Assembly (NCBI RefSeq): GCF_002891535.1
Contig: NZ_PDZR01000001.1
Location: forward strand, 620,001 to 684,000
From: Methylocella silvestris
GTDB taxonomy: Bacteria > Pseudomonadota > Alphaproteobacteria > Rhizobiales > Beijerinckiaceae
Direction: 5' to 3'
DNA: 64,000 nucleotides
Numbering within the stretch: the first letter of the stretch is position 1; each line of letters starts with the position of its first letter. Shown piece by piece: positions 37,701-46,685 of the stretch. The translations under genes and the position numbers were made by a program. The notes below the pieces were generated by a model. The model was not told the DNA's origin. It saw nothing but the letters and a program-made list of their open reading frames with translations, and did not search any database.

Positions 37701-39455
37701 CTCGAGCCGCTTCAGCTTCGAGCTGCCGTCATGGTCGAGGATATTCGGCCGCGGACCGATAAAGGACACAAGGCTCATGACCAGCTCTTCGCGGATCGGG
37801 TCGATCGGCGGGTTGGTCACCTGCGCGAAATTCTGCTTGAAATAGGTGTAGAGCGGCTTCGAGGCCGAGGACAGCGCCGAGATCGGCGTGTCGGTTCCCA
37901 TCGACCCGATCGCTTCCTGGCCGGTCACAGCCATTGGCTCCATCAGGATCGCGAGATCCTCCTGCGTGTAGCCGAACGCCTGCTGCCGGTCGAGCAGCGA
38001 CACGTCGGTGCGGGTCGAGCGCGGCTCGACATGCGGCAGGTCCTCAAGGAAGATCTGCGTGTTCTTGAGCCACTCCGCATAGGGGTGCGAGGTCGCGAGC
38101 GCGGTCTTCATCTCGTCGTCCGAGACGATGCGGCCCTGTTCGAGATCGACCAGAAGCATCTTGCCTGGCTGCAGGCGCCATTTGGCGATGATGCGCTCAT
38201 CCGGAATCGGCAGCACGCCGACCTCGGAGGCGAGCACGACAAGGCCGTCGTCGGTGACGATATAGCGCGCCGGACGCAGGCCGTTGCGATCGAGCGTCGC
38301 GCCGATCTGGCGCCCGTCGGTAAAGGCCATCGCCGCCGGGCCGTCCCATGGCTCCATCATGGCGGCGTGATATTCATAGAAGGTGCGCCGCGCATCATTC
38401 ATCAGCGGATTGCCGGTCCAGGCCTCCGGGATCAGCATCATCATCGCATGGGCGAGCGAGTAGCCGCCCTGCACCAGAAATTCGAGCGCATTGTCGAAAC
38501 AGGCCGTGTCCGACTGGCCCTCATAGGAGATCGGCCAGAGCTTCGAAATATCGGCGCCGAACAAATCCGAGGCGACCGAGGCCTGCCGCGCCGCCATCCA
38601 GTTGACGTTGCCGCGCAGCGTGTTGATCTCGCCATTATGGGCGACCATGCGGAACGGGTGGGTCAGCGACCAGGTCGGGAAAGTGTTGGTCGAGAAGCGC
38701 TGATGCACAAGGGCGAGGGCCGACACGAAATTCGGGTCGGTCAGGTCCTTGTAATAGGGGCCGAGTGCGCCGGCGAGCAGCAGTGCCTTGTACACCACTG
38801 TCCGGGAGGAGAGCGAAACCGGATAAAAACCCTCGACGCGCGGGTCGCCGAGGTCATGCACGGTGTTCGAGATGACCTTGCGCAAAAGGAACAGCCGCCG
38901 CTCGAACTCGGTCTGGTCGGCGGCGTTGGCGCCGCGCTTGATGAAGATCTGGCGGCTGAACGGTTCGGTCGGCTTGACGCTCTCGCCAAGGTTTGACGGA
39001 TCGACCGGCGTGTCGCGCCAGCCGAGAAAAATCTGACCCTCGTCGGCGACGACCTTCTCGACGATGCCCTCGACGATTTTACGGCCGTCGGGATCGCGCG
39101 GCAGGAACAGCGCGCCGACGGCATATTCACCCGGCTCCGGCAGCTCGAAGCCGAGTTCGCGCGCCTTGGCGGCGAAGAAATCATGCGGGATCTGAACCAG
39201 CATGCCGCAGCCGTCGCCCGCCTTGGGATCGGCTCCGACAGCGCCGCGATGATCGATATTGAGCAGGATCTGAAGACCCATCTCGACGATCTCATGCGAC
39301 TTCTTGTTGTGCATATTGGCGACGAAGCCGACGCCGCAGGCGTCATGCTCCCGGTCGGGCGAATAGAGTCCCTGCGCCTTGGGCAGGCCGGGATCGCGGA
39401 TGGCGCGGGAGAGGGGTTCGCGGGGAGCCGCTGGCTGCGTCGGATCAGTCATCAT
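34755..39455 (-). CDS. gltB: Glutamate synthase [NADPH] large chain
   Basis: A 1566-residue subunit. A propeptide precedes the type-2 amidotransferase domain, whose catalytic Cys is in EHDACGVGF near residue 40. The central and FMN domains follow, with the 3Fe-4S motif [15 protein letters not shown] at about 1155-1170, and the protein ends with the GXGXG beta-helix domain. With GltD it converts 2-oxoglutarate and glutamine into two glutamates, the GOGAT step of ammonia assimilation. The start has GAGGG 6 bases upstream. About 215 bp upstream lie two similar palindromes that may be operator sites. Confidence 0.97.
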   Translation of the reverse strand: MMTDPTQPAAPREPLSRAIRDPGLPKAQGLYSPDREHDACGVGFVANMHNKKSHEIVEMGLQILLNIDHRGAVGADPKAGDGCGMLVQIPHDFFAAKARELGFELPEPGEYAVGALFLPRDPDGRKIVEGIVEKVVADEGQIFLGWRDTPVDPSNLGESVKPTEPFSRQIFIKRGANAADQTEFERRLFLLRKVISNTVHDLGDPRVEGFYPVSLSSRTVVYKALLLAGALGPYYKDLTDPNFVSALALVHQRFSTNTFPTWSLTHPFRMVAHNGEINTLRGNVNWMAARQASVASDLFGADISKLWPISYEGQSDTACFDNALEFLVQGGYSLAHAMMMLIPEAWTGNPLMNDARRTFYEYHAAMMEPWDGPAAMAFTDGRQIGATLDRNGLRPARYIVTDDGLVVLASEVGVLPIPDERIIAKWRLQPGKMLLVDLEQGRIVSDDEMKTALATSHPYAEWLKNTQIFLEDLPHVEPRSTRTDVSLLDRQQAFGYTQEDLAILMEPMAVTGQEAIGSMGTDTPISALSSASKPLYTYFKQNFAQVTNPPIDPIREELVMSLVSFIGPRPNILDHDGSSKLKRLEVRQPILTNSDLEKIRSIGHFEETFDTKTLDITYKADAGAEGMGEAIARLCDRADQAVKGGFNIIILSDRLAGPDRIPIPALLATAAVHHHLIRKGLRTSVGLVVETGEAREVHHFALLAGYGAEAINPYLAFETLAAMADEFPEEVDGYEACKRFIKSVDKGLLKVMSKMGISTYQSYCGAQIFDAVGLADDFVAKYFTGTATHIGGVGLKEIAQETERRHKDAFGDSPVYRNALGVGGDYAFRIRGEAHSWTPQSVTLLQHAVRGNNSDAYKAYAALLNEETANPLTIRSLFRIKTAEEDGRTPVPIEEVESAATIVRRFSTGAMSYGSISREAHTTLAIAMNRIGGKSNTGEGGEESDRYKPLPNGDSMRSAIKQVASGRFGVTAEYLMNADMIQIKMAQGAKPGEGGQLPGHKVDAVIAKVRHSTQGVGLISPPPHHDIYSIEDLAQLITDLKNVNPAAMISVKLVSEIGVGTVAAGVSKARADHVTISGYEGGTGASPLTSIKHAGSPWEIGLAETQQTLVLNRLRTRIAVQVDGGLRTGRDVIVGALLGADEFGFATAPLVAAGCIMMRKCHLNTCPVGVATQDPVLRKRFVGLPEHVINFFFFIAEEVRGLMAQMGYRTVDEMVGQMQMLDKQKAITHWKAQGLDFTKLFHKPEPGPGETIHRSTTQNHGLDKVLDRKLIAQAMPALEARTKVTIETPIHNTDRATGSMLSGEIAKRYGHVGLPADTISIFAAGTAGQSFGAWLAAGVRLQLDGQANDYVGKGLSGGKIIIRPPATSRVLADEAIIVGNTALYGAIAGECYFSGVAGERFAVRNSGAVAVVEGVGDHGCEYMTGGIVVVIGSTGRNFAAGMSGGIAYVLDEAGNFAQRCNMAMVELQPLEEEEQAMQDSYHQGGDLDSHGLVDVMGDMTRFDAERLHQLISNHAEYTGSARAELILENWDEYRHKFRKVMPVEYRRAIEEMKLDQGRTLMAAVGM

Positions 39456-40011
39456 CTAAACCCTCTTTACGGAATTTTGTGCGCAGCGTCGGAATGAAGC
39501 GGCCGGGCGACAAAGAGCGGCTTGCCAACGCAAAGCTTTATGCCCGATTCCTCCCGCCCGCCTCGATCTTTGTCGCGCGGGCGCCTGCGTCTGTCGCGCC
39601 GTCGTGACGATTAGTCCATTTTGGCTCGAAACCGAGCGCCTTCAAGAAAATCTTCCACGGCAAGACGTCCTTGCAAGGCGAGGCGTCCTTGTAAGGAAGG
39701 GCGCGACGGACGCATCCGAGCCCTTTCGGACGCGAGGTCCCGCAAGAAGCGACGCAGCGCAGTTCGCGGAAAACACGTCAGCATCACTGTCCTATCCGCG
39801 GCAGAAAATATGTCATTTGTTTTGCCTTAACAAGAGGCATTCTCAACGATAAGCCTTGGCTGAGACGGGATTTAGAGGTCTTTATCCTCGTCGAGCCGCC
39901 GGAGCCTCCCGGCCCGGTCTGTTTAGAAGCATTGCAAGTTGTGCGCCATGGCAAGCTTACGCTTGGGCTTTGCGCGCCGGGCGTCGCCGCCCGCGACAGG
40001 ACGCAGGAATA
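39456..40011. other. Intergenic region gltB / threonine-aldolase gene with two palindromes
   Basis: A 556-bp divergent gap. CCTTGCAAGG (39669-39678) and CCTTGTAAGG (39687-39696) are spaced 18 bp start to start within the larger repeat GRCGTCCTTGYAAGG. No sigma54 -24/-12 element fits the consensus. No credible ORF is present. Confidence 0.45.
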
Positions 40012-41061
40012 ATGGATTTTACGAGCGACAATACTTCCGGCGTCAGCGAAAAAATGATGGAGGCGATCCTCAAGGCGAACGCTGGATCGTCCGCGGCCTA
40101 TGGCGCCGATCCCTTCACTGCGAGAGCCACCGCCCTCTTGAGCGAGATCTTTGAAAAGGAGCTCGCAGTCTTTCTTGTCGCGACCGGTACGGCGGCCAAT
40201 GCTCTTGCGCTTGGCGCCCTTTGCCCGCCCTGGGGCGCCGTCTTCTGCCATGCGCGCGCCCATATCGTCGACGATGAATGCGGCGCCCCCGAGATGTTCA
40301 CCGCCGGAGCAAAGCTCGTCGGCGTAGCCGGCGAGGCCGGCCGGATCGCGCCCCCCGCCTTGCGCGAGGCCCTTGCCGCCTTTCCCCGCGGCGCCGTGAA
40401 GCAGGTTCAGCCGGCGGCGCTGTCGCTGTCGCAGGCGACGGAAGCCGGCGCGGTCTATGACCTTGCGCAACTCGCCGAGCTCTGCGGCATCGCCCGTGAC
40501 GCCGGCCTCGGCGTCCATATGGATGGCGCGCGCTTCGCCAACGCTCTCGTCGAACTTGGTTGCTCGCCGGCCGACATGAGCTGGAAAGCCGGGATCGACA
40601 TTCTGTCTTTCGGCGCGACCAAGAACGGCGCCCTGGCCTGCGAAGCGATTATCGTCTTCGATCCGGCCAAGGCGGCGAGCCTTCCCTTCCAGCGCAAGCG
40701 CGGCGGGCACCTCTTGAGCAAGGGCCGTTTTCTGGGCGCGCAGATGGCGGCCTATCTCGAAAACGGCCATTGGCTCGACAATGCGCGCCTCGCCAACGCC
40801 CATGCGGCGCGGCTCGCCGCGGGCCTTGCCGAGGCCCCCGGCGTTCGCTTGCCCTGGCCGCGGCAGGCGAATGAGGTTTTTGCGCTCCTGCCCGAGCGGG
40901 CCGACGCTGCGCTGCGGGCGGCAGGCGCGCGCTATTATGATTGGTCGGATCGGGACTTCGGCGAAATGCGCCGCGACGGCGAAATTTTCGTGCGGCTGGT
41001 CACGTCTTTTGCGACGCAAGCGGCGGACATCGACGCGTTCATCGCTCTGGCGCGCGGTTGA
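40012..41061 (+). CDS. Low-specificity threonine aldolase family protein (PLP-dependent)
   Basis: A 349-residue fold-type I PLP enzyme. It starts MDFTSDNTSGVSEKMMEAI, has HMDGARFANA at about 169-178 and the PLP lysine K204 in SFGATKNGA. These are threonine-aldolase signatures; it probably cleaves threonine or allo-threonine to glycine and acetaldehyde. The frame is open to 39856, but ATG 40012 with AGGA 5 bases before it gives the conserved N-terminus. Hsp20 converges on it, with a shared terminator hairpin between them. Confidence 0.85.
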   Translation: MDFTSDNTSGVSEKMMEAILKANAGSSAAYGADPFTARATALLSEIFEKELAVFLVATGTAANALALGALCPPWGAVFCHARAHIVDDECGAPEMFTAGAKLVGVAGEAGRIAPPALREALAAFPRGAVKQVQPAALSLSQATEAGAVYDLAQLAELCGIARDAGLGVHMDGARFANALVELGCSPADMSWKAGIDILSFGATKNGALACEAIIVFDPAKAASLPFQRKRGGHLLSKGRFLGAQMAAYLENGHWLDNARLANAHAARLAAGLAEAPGVRLPWPRQANEVFALLPERADAALRAAGARYYDWSDRDFGEMRRDGEIFVRLVTSFATQAADIDAFIALARG

Positions 41062-41077
41062 CCTTTCGTCGGGCGCG

Positions 41078-41104
41078 AAAAAGGCGCCTCGATTGAGGCG
41101 CCTT
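41078..41104 (-). terminator. Rho-independent terminator of the hsp20 gene (possibly bidirectional)
   Basis: AAGGCGCCTC and GAGGCGCCTT form a perfect 10-bp stem with a GATT loop. On the minus strand it is followed by five T residues, about 30 bases after the hsp20 stop. It also lies 20 bp after the plus-strand aldolase gene. Confidence 0.85.
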
Positions 41105-41134
41105 CGGGCGGACATATTCGCGTCCGGTGAAAAA

Positions 41135-41614
41135 TTAGGCGGCTTTTTGCGGCGATACGACCTGCGGCTGAGCACTCGCGCCTTCGGCCTCGATCGGGAT
41201 CTGGCGCGGTTTGCGGGCCTCTGGAATTTCCCGCACGAGATCGATATGAAGCAGCCCGTTTTCGAGGCTGGCTTTGGTCACGTGAACATGTTCGGCCAGC
41301 TGGAAACGGCGCTCGAAAGAGCGTGAGGCGATGCCGCGGTAGAGGACTTCGGGCGCAGGCGCGTCCTCGCCGGTCTGCGCAACGCGCGAGCCGCGCACGC
41401 TCAGGGTGTTTTCACGCGTTTCGACGGAAAGATCCTTTTCGGCGAAGCCAGCGACTGCGATCGAGATTCGGTAGGAATCCTCGCCCGTCCTCTCGATATC
41501 GTAAGGCGGGTAGCTCGGCGCGGACTCATAGCCCGCGGCCTGATCGAGCATGTTGAACAGCCGGTCAAATCCGACGGTTGACCGATAAAGCGGAGAGAGA
41601 TCGAATTGACGCAT
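41135..41614 (-). CDS. Small heat-shock protein, Hsp20 family (IbpA-like)
   Basis: A 159-residue protein starting MRQFDLSPLYRSTVGFDRLF, typical of class A rhizobial Hsp20 proteins. The alpha-crystallin domain covers about 35-135 and includes AVAGFAEKDLSVE and GIASRSFERRFQLAEHV. It acts as an ATP-independent holdase for unfolding proteins. The start follows AGGAGG by 6 bases. The 5' UTR can form a hairpin that hides this ribosome binding site, and an RpoH-like promoter sits about 110 bp upstream, both consistent with heat control. The frame is open upstream to 41773, but that part lies in the leader. Confidence 0.92.
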   Translation of the reverse strand: MRQFDLSPLYRSTVGFDRLFNMLDQAAGYESAPSYPPYDIERTGEDSYRISIAVAGFAEKDLSVETRENTLSVRGSRVAQTGEDAPAPEVLYRGIASRSFERRFQLAEHVHVTKASLENGLLHIDLVREIPEARKPRQIPIEAEGASAQPQVVSPQKAA

Positions 41615-41662
41615 TGCATATCCTCCTGAAATGAAGCGACACGTTGTCTGGAGCAGGATTGT
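41615..41662 (-). promoter_or_regulatory. Candidate ROSE-like RNA thermometer in the hsp20 leader
   Basis: On the minus-strand transcript AUCCU (41659-41655) can pair with AGGAU (41624-41620) within the Shine-Dalgarno sequence, and CU at 41653-41652 can pair with GA at 41626-41627 after an unpaired G41654. The loop holds a small GACA/UGUC hairpin. A CUGCU-type anti-SD strand with an odd G is the hallmark of ROSE elements that control rhizobial hsp20 genes. The call is by pattern only. Confidence 0.5.
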
Positions 41663-41726
41663 TTGGCGAAGTGCTTTGCGCCTCTCGAACCCGGCTCGCG
41701 CGTCCTCAAGCGGCCCGCGCAAAGAT

Positions 41727-41755
41727 GATGTAGGCAGTGGCCATCGGGTCGCAAG
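41727..41755 (-). promoter_or_regulatory. Candidate heat-shock (RpoH-type) promoter of hsp20
   Basis: On the minus strand CTTGCG, a 16-base spacer and CTACAT resemble the alphaproteobacterial RpoH consensus (CTTG near -35, CYTAT-like at -10). A sigma70 reading of the same bases is also possible. Confidence 0.4.
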
Positions 41756-41818
41756 AGGGTCGCTATCGGGCACGTGGCAAAAATTTGCGCTGATTTATCC
41801 ATCTCGACGAGGGACGCC

Positions 41819-42856
41819 ATGACGGATCGAAGCGTCGGCGACGCCGGCAGGGACAAGGGCGCTGCAGATGCGGTTGAGGGCGGCGCGGGCGCGGGCCTCT
41901 GTCCGCCGGGCGCGATCGTGACGCGGATCCGGACAGCGGACAGGGCCGCGCTGCGGGTCGCGCGCTGGAGCTGCGGCGACGTTTGCGCCGGCACGGTCGT
42001 CGTGCTGCCCGGCCGGGCCGAGTTCATCGAAAAATACTATGAGGTCGCCGCCGAGTTGCTGGCGCGCAATTTCGACGTCGTCGTAATGGACTGGCGGGGG
42101 CAGGGCGGCTCGTCGCGTCAGGCCGGAAATCCGGTCAAGGGCCATATCGGCAACTTTGGGGCCTATCAGCGCGATCTCGACGCCTTGCGCGCCGAAATAT
42201 TGGAGCCCTACGGGCGGCTGCCGTTTTTTGCGCTCGGCCATTCCATGGCGGGGGCGATTTTGCTTGAACAGGCGCATGCCGGCCGGTCGTTTTTCGAGCG
42301 GATCGCGCTCACCGCGCCGATGATCGATCTGCCGAAGCTGCGTTATGCGCGACCCGTGCGCGGCCTCACGCGCGGTCTTTGCCTGACGGGCTTTTCCCGC
42401 GTTTTCGCGCCGGGCGCCGGCGGCGCGACGCCCTATCTGACGCGGCCCTTTGCGGGAAATGTGCTGACGTCGGATCCCGTCCGCTATGCGCGCATGGCAG
42501 CCTATATCGCAGCCAGCCCCGAGCTCGCCATCGGCGGACCGACGATCGGCTGGGCCAGCGCCGCCTTTCGACAAATGAGGCGCTTCGAGGACGGCGAATA
42601 TCCACGCCGGATCCTGACGCCGACGCTGATCGTCGCTGCGGGCGCCGATGCGGTCGTCGATACGCCGGCGATCGAAGCCTTTGCCAGCAGGCTGAAGGCC
42701 GGCCGCTGCATCACGCTGCGCCGCGCTCGCCATGAAATTCTGATCGAGCGGGACCCTGTCCGCGCGCAGTTCTGGGCCGCCTTCGACGCCTTCATCCCCG
42801 GATCGCTGAAGGGAACGGACCCTTTCGCGACAAGCCTCTCGGCGCCCCTGAGCTGA
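41819..42856 (+). CDS. Alpha/beta hydrolase, lysophospholipase-like
   Basis: A 345-residue serine hydrolase. GHSMAG places the nucleophile at Ser142, MDWRGQGGS at about 90-98 is the family's oxyanion-side motif, the acid is probably the Asp in AAGADAVVD and the His is in RRARHEIL. The pattern matches the PldB/monoglyceride lipase group (Hydrolase_4). It probably acts on lysophospholipids or monoacylglycerols; the substrate is not shown by sequence. ATG 41819 follows GAGGG. It is divergent from hsp20 with the start codons about 200 bp apart. Confidence 0.85.
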   Translation: MTDRSVGDAGRDKGAADAVEGGAGAGLCPPGAIVTRIRTADRAALRVARWSCGDVCAGTVVVLPGRAEFIEKYYEVAAELLARNFDVVVMDWRGQGGSSRQAGNPVKGHIGNFGAYQRDLDALRAEILEPYGRLPFFALGHSMAGAILLEQAHAGRSFFERIALTAPMIDLPKLRYARPVRGLTRGLCLTGFSRVFAPGAGGATPYLTRPFAGNVLTSDPVRYARMAAYIAASPELAIGGPTIGWASAAFRQMRRFEDGEYPRRILTPTLIVAAGADAVVDTPAIEAFASRLKAGRCITLRRARHEILIERDPVRAQFWAAFDAFIPGSLKGTDPFATSLSAPLS

Positions 42857-42881
42857 ACCAGGTCCTGAGTTGCGATGCCCC

Positions 42882-42908
42882 AAAAAAACAGCGGCCCTTC
42901 GGCCGCTG
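42882..42908 (-). terminator. Rho-independent terminator of the second L,D-transpeptidase gene
   Basis: A perfect 8-bp stem CAGCGGCC/GGCCGCTG with a 4-base loop is followed on the minus strand by seven T residues (42888-42882), about 27 bases after the minus-strand stop codon. Confidence 0.9.
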
Positions 42909-42934
42909 CGCGTAAACAAGTTTTCGCGCTCTGC

Positions 42935-43552
42935 TCAGAGCACGTTGACGACCGCGCCGACCTTGACCCGCTCATAGAGGTCGACGATGTCCTCGTTGAG
43001 GAGACGGATGCAGCCCGACGATACGGCCTGACCGATGGTGTCGGGCTCGTTGGTGCCGTGGATGCGGAACATCGTGTCGCCGCTCTTATTGTAAAGATAC
43101 ATGGCGCGGGCGCCGAGCGGATTTTCGACGCCGCCGATCATCGTCTTCGGCAGATCGGGGCGGCGTTTCAGCATTGCCGCCGGCGGCGTCCAGGTCGGCC
43201 ACTGCGCGCGGCGTCCGACATAGGCGCGGCCCTGCCACTCAAAACCCTCGCGGCCGACGCCGACGTCATAGCGCATCGCCTGACCGCCCTCGAGCGAGAG
43301 ATAAAGATAGCGGTTCTTGGTGTCGACGGTGATGGTTCCGGGTTTTTCCTCGGTCGGGTCGGGCACCAGCGTGTGGGTCGGCTGAGCGGCGCGATTGAGT
43401 TCCGTCGAAAGGCTCGCTGTCTGCGTCGGCGGGCTAGCCGGAGCGGCCCCGCGCACGACGCCGGACGATCCGCCGTCAAAGGCCTGCGCCGTCGTGGAGG
43501 CGAGCAAAGCCGCGGCGGAAACAGCGAAAATAAGCCCTTTCATCGAAATCAT
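42935..43552 (-). CDS. L,D-transpeptidase (YkuD domain), secreted
   Basis: A 205-residue protein with a signal peptide (MISMKGLIFAVSAAALLAST, cut after AQA), a short linker and a YkuD domain whose active site reads HGTNEPDTIGQAVSSGCIRL. It is a shorter paralogue of the enzyme at 31.8 kb, without the Tyr/Pro-rich linker. The role is peptidoglycan 3-3 crosslinking or outer-membrane protein attachment. ATG 43552 was chosen because the signal peptide begins there, with GGGGGTT upstream; the frame is open to 43639. It has its own terminator. Confidence 0.9.
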   Translation of the reverse strand: MISMKGLIFAVSAAALLASTTAQAFDGGSSGVVRGAAPASPPTQTASLSTELNRAAQPTHTLVPDPTEEKPGTITVDTKNRYLYLSLEGGQAMRYDVGVGREGFEWQGRAYVGRRAQWPTWTPPAAMLKRRPDLPKTMIGGVENPLGARAMYLYNKSGDTMFRIHGTNEPDTIGQAVSSGCIRLLNEDIVDLYERVKVGAVVNVL

Positions 43553-43711
43553 TCTGGAACCCCCGGTCAAATGCACGAAATGCGGCATAGCTGAAGTCCT
43601 AACGCTACAGCTGTGCGTTTTGTTCCAGATCAACTGCAAAGATTTCGCATGTCGGCCGCATTTGCGCCAAGCGATCGCCGCGATCCGGGCGGGCGCGAAC
43701 GTCTTCGCGCG

Positions 43712-44944
43712 CTAATTTCGCGGCCAGCTAAAATCGTCGGCCCGGCCGGGCTGCGGTTCGCTCTGTCGCAGACTCTGACGCGGCAGCCCCTTTGCGACCG
43801 GCGTGCGCGAGGCGAGTTCGCCGCCGGGCGCCCGAACGGCGCCGGTCAGGGGCAGCACGGGCCCGGCGATCGGCTTTGGCGCAGGCGGCGGCGCCTCGCT
43901 CTCGCCCGCGCCGGGCTGGGTTTCTTCGGCGGGCAGGTTTGCTTCCGCCGGCGCCGAAATCGCCGGACTCTCGGGATTTTGCTGCTGGATCGTCTCGTCG
44001 AGATTGCGGCGGATGTCGGGTTCGATGAAATGCGCCAGCTTGCGCGCGCCGGCCTTGGTGAAATGGACCCCGTCCGCGGCGCGCAGCTTGACGATCTCGC
44101 CATTGACGTCCGGTCCGGTCGCGCTGAAGGCGCCGCCCTCCGTGGCAAAAGCCTCCCAAAGGTCGACATATTTCGCGCCGCCCTTGCCGGCGTATTCGCG
44201 GTAAAGGTCGTTGAAGGCGGAGGCGTCGGCGGAGAACCGTTCGCTTTTCATGACCGGGAGGCCGGCCCAGATCAGTGGGATTTTCTTGTCGCGGAACATC
44301 GCGGCGATGGCCTCGATGCGACGGCCATAGGCTTCGTTCCATTGCGGCGTGCGCGGCTCCAATACGCCCCCTTGAGCATCGCGCAGGGGCTGGCGGTCGT
44401 TGCTGCCGATCATGATGACGGCGACATTGATCTTTTCGCCGCTGGCCAGCAGATCCTCGACCGCCTTGGTCCAATCGTAAAAATCATCGCGGACGAGGCC
44501 GCTGCTTTCCTTGCCCTTGCGCAGGATCGCGACGTCGGGGCGGTCGGCGAAGGCCTCGGTCAGCCCCTGGCCAAGCATCTGGCCGAGGCTGTCGCCGAGA
44601 ACGGCGACGAAATAGGAGGGCGGGACCGCCGGCTCCTTCGGCTTTTCGACGGTTTCAACCTGCTTGCCACGTTTTTCATCGGAGCGGACAGCGCGTTTGG
44701 CTCGCGGAGCGTCATAGTCCCGCGCCCGCCGATGGATCTCGGGCCTGCGCTTCAGCTGGCCCGGCTGCGGCGCCGGCTGAAACAGATTGGTGAACCAGCT
44801 GAACGGATTTTCCTGGGCGGCGGCTGGCGCCGTGACGGACGCCAGCGTTAGAGCGGCGAGGCCGAGCATGAGGAAAAGCGACGCGAGCCGGCCGAAGCGG
44901 CCAGGCGAAAAGGCGCGGGGGCGAAGAGCCGAAATCGTCGTCAT
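43712..44944 (-). CDS. DUF459 / SGNH-hydrolase family protein, exported
   Basis: About 410 residues. An N-terminal signal or membrane segment (LASLFLMLGLAALTLASVTA) is followed by a basic linker, then an SGNH-type core: LGDSLGQML (Ser of block I), MIGSNDRQP (block III) and DGVHFTKAG (block V with Asp and His). This matches DUF459 proteins of Rhizobiales, probable periplasmic esterases, perhaps acting on cell-wall or polysaccharide acyl groups. The C-terminal 90 residues are Pro/Ala-rich. ATG 44944 lies only 6 bases after a perfect TATAAT; the frame is open to 44986. Confidence 0.8.
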   Translation of the reverse strand: MTTISALRPRAFSPGRFGRLASLFLMLGLAALTLASVTAPAAAQENPFSWFTNLFQPAPQPGQLKRRPEIHRRARDYDAPRAKRAVRSDEKRGKQVETVEKPKEPAVPPSYFVAVLGDSLGQMLGQGLTEAFADRPDVAILRKGKESSGLVRDDFYDWTKAVEDLLASGEKINVAVIMIGSNDRQPLRDAQGGVLEPRTPQWNEAYGRRIEAIAAMFRDKKIPLIWAGLPVMKSERFSADASAFNDLYREYAGKGGAKYVDLWEAFATEGGAFSATGPDVNGEIVKLRAADGVHFTKAGARKLAHFIEPDIRRNLDETIQQQNPESPAISAPAEANLPAEETQPGAGESEAPPPAPKPIAGPVLPLTGAVRAPGGELASRTPVAKGLPRQSLRQSEPQPGRADDFSWPRN

Positions 44945-45132
44945 TCGCCCATTATAGACCGCGACGGCGCGCGGCGCACCCCGCAAGCGCGCCAGATCAC
45001 AAAGCAGCGCGTGCGGCTTTCACAAGCGGGAATCCCCGCCCATATGCTTGGGCGTCCGGCCTTGGCGCCGGCCCCGGGCGAGCCAAGCAAAAGCGGCCGC
45101 ATGGGATGAGCTTCAACAGGGAGAAGCGCTCA

Positions 45133-46656
45133 ATGAATATACGAGCCAATGTTTCCGCCGCGGCGGCGGTCATTCCCGATGAGATCCGCAATTGGCTATC
45201 CGGCCCGCGGCCGATGCTGATCGACGGCAAATGGGTCAAATCGGTCTCTGGCAAGACGTTCGACGTGTTCGATCCGGCGACAGGGGAAAAGATCGCTTCG
45301 GTCTCGGAAGGCGACGCAGCTGACGTCGATCTCGCGGTGGCGGCTGCGCGGCGCGCGTTTGAAAGCGGCCCCTGGTCGCGCATGACGCCCTCCGAACGCG
45401 GCCGCATTATCCATCGCATCGGCGATCTCATTCTCGACCATGCCGATGAACTGGCCGCGATCGAATCGCTCGACAATGGCAAGCCCAAATCTGTCGCGAA
45501 GGCCGCAGACGTGACTTTGTCAGCCGACATGTTCCACTATATGTCAGGCTGGGCGACCAAGCTTGAAGGCAAGCATATCCCGATTTCGGCGCTGGCCGCC
45601 CCGGGCATGGAATTCGTATCGATGACGCGGCTCGAGCCGATCGGCGTCGTCGGTCAGATCATTCCGTGGAACTTCCCGCTTCTGATGGCGGCGTGGAAGC
45701 TGGCCCCGGCGCTGACCACCGGCTGCGCGGTCGTGCTCAAGATCGCCGAGGAGACGCCGCTTTCGGCGCTGCGACTCGGCGAGCTTCTGATCGAGGCCGG
45801 CGTGCCGGACGGCGTCGTCAATATTGTCCCGGGCTTTGGCGAAACGGCGGGGGCGGCGCTGGCCGGCCATCCGGGCGTCGACAAGGTCGCCTTCACCGGC
45901 TCAACGGAGGTTGGCCGCCTGATCGTCCAGGCCGCCTCGCGCGATCTCAAGAAAGTCTCGCTGGAGCTTGGCGGCAAATCGCCGAACATCGTGCTCGGCG
46001 ACGCCGATCCGGAGATGGCGATCGCCGGCGCGACCGCGGCGATCTTCTTCAATCATGGTCAGTGCTGCAACGCCGGCTCGCGGCTATTCGTGCAGCGCAA
46101 TCTTTTCGACAAGGTCGTCGAGGGCGTCGCGGCGCAGGCGGAGAAGATCAAATTGGGCCACGGCCTCAACGCGGAAACGGAAATGGGCCCGCTTGTCTCG
46201 CGCGTCCAATATGACCGCGTCACGGGTTTGCTCGCCTCGGGCCGTCAGGAAGGCGCCCGCGCCGTCTGCGGCGGGGAAGGGCTTGGCGGCGCCGGTTATT
46301 TCGTGCCGCCGACGGTCCTCGTCGACACAAACCCGGGCATGCGGGTGGTGCGCGAGGAGATCTTCGGACCGGTGCTCGTCGCGACCCCGTTCGATGAGCC
46401 CGACGACGCGCTGATCGCCGAGGCGAACAACACGATCTACGGCCTCGCCGCGGGTGTCTGGTCCGGCAATACCGGGCGGGCGCATCAGATCGCCAACCGG
46501 CTGCGCGCCGGCACGGTGTGGATCAATTGTTACCATGTCTTCGACGCGGCGCTGCCCTTCGGCGGCTACAAGCAGTCGGGATGGGGCCGCGAGATGGGAC
46601 AGGCGGTTCTGTCGAACTACCTTGAGGCGAAGGCGATCACGACGCGGATCGGCTGA
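45133..46656 (+). CDS. Aldehyde dehydrogenase family protein
   Basis: A 507-residue NAD(P)-dependent dehydrogenase. The general base Glu is in LELGGKSPN (about 275), the catalytic Cys in GQCCNAGSR (about 310), NAD-site motifs include GQIIPWNFPL and FTGSTEVGR, and it ends with the LPFGGYKQSGWGREMG signature. It resembles the betaine/phenylacetaldehyde type of ALDH; the substrate is not known. ATG 45133 has GGGAG 9 bases before it. It converges on the SulP gene with 29 bp between. Confidence 0.9.
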   Translation: MNIRANVSAAAAVIPDEIRNWLSGPRPMLIDGKWVKSVSGKTFDVFDPATGEKIASVSEGDAADVDLAVAAARRAFESGPWSRMTPSERGRIIHRIGDLILDHADELAAIESLDNGKPKSVAKAADVTLSADMFHYMSGWATKLEGKHIPISALAAPGMEFVSMTRLEPIGVVGQIIPWNFPLLMAAWKLAPALTTGCAVVLKIAEETPLSALRLGELLIEAGVPDGVVNIVPGFGETAGAALAGHPGVDKVAFTGSTEVGRLIVQAASRDLKKVSLELGGKSPNIVLGDADPEMAIAGATAAIFFNHGQCCNAGSRLFVQRNLFDKVVEGVAAQAEKIKLGHGLNAETEMGPLVSRVQYDRVTGLLASGRQEGARAVCGGEGLGGAGYFVPPTVLVDTNPGMRVVREEIFGPVLVATPFDEPDDALIAEANNTIYGLAAGVWSGNTGRAHQIANRLRAGTVWINCYHVFDAALPFGGYKQSGWGREMGQAVLSNYLEAKAITTRIG

Positions 46657-46685
46657 GGGCGGCGATCAAGCCGCGTCCGCCGCCG

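Noticed and set aside
39500-39560. Sigma54 promoter for gltB (TGGCAAG followed by CCGC and TCTTTG)
   Set aside because: The -12 element lacks the required GC at the correct distance from GG, so it does not fit the consensus.
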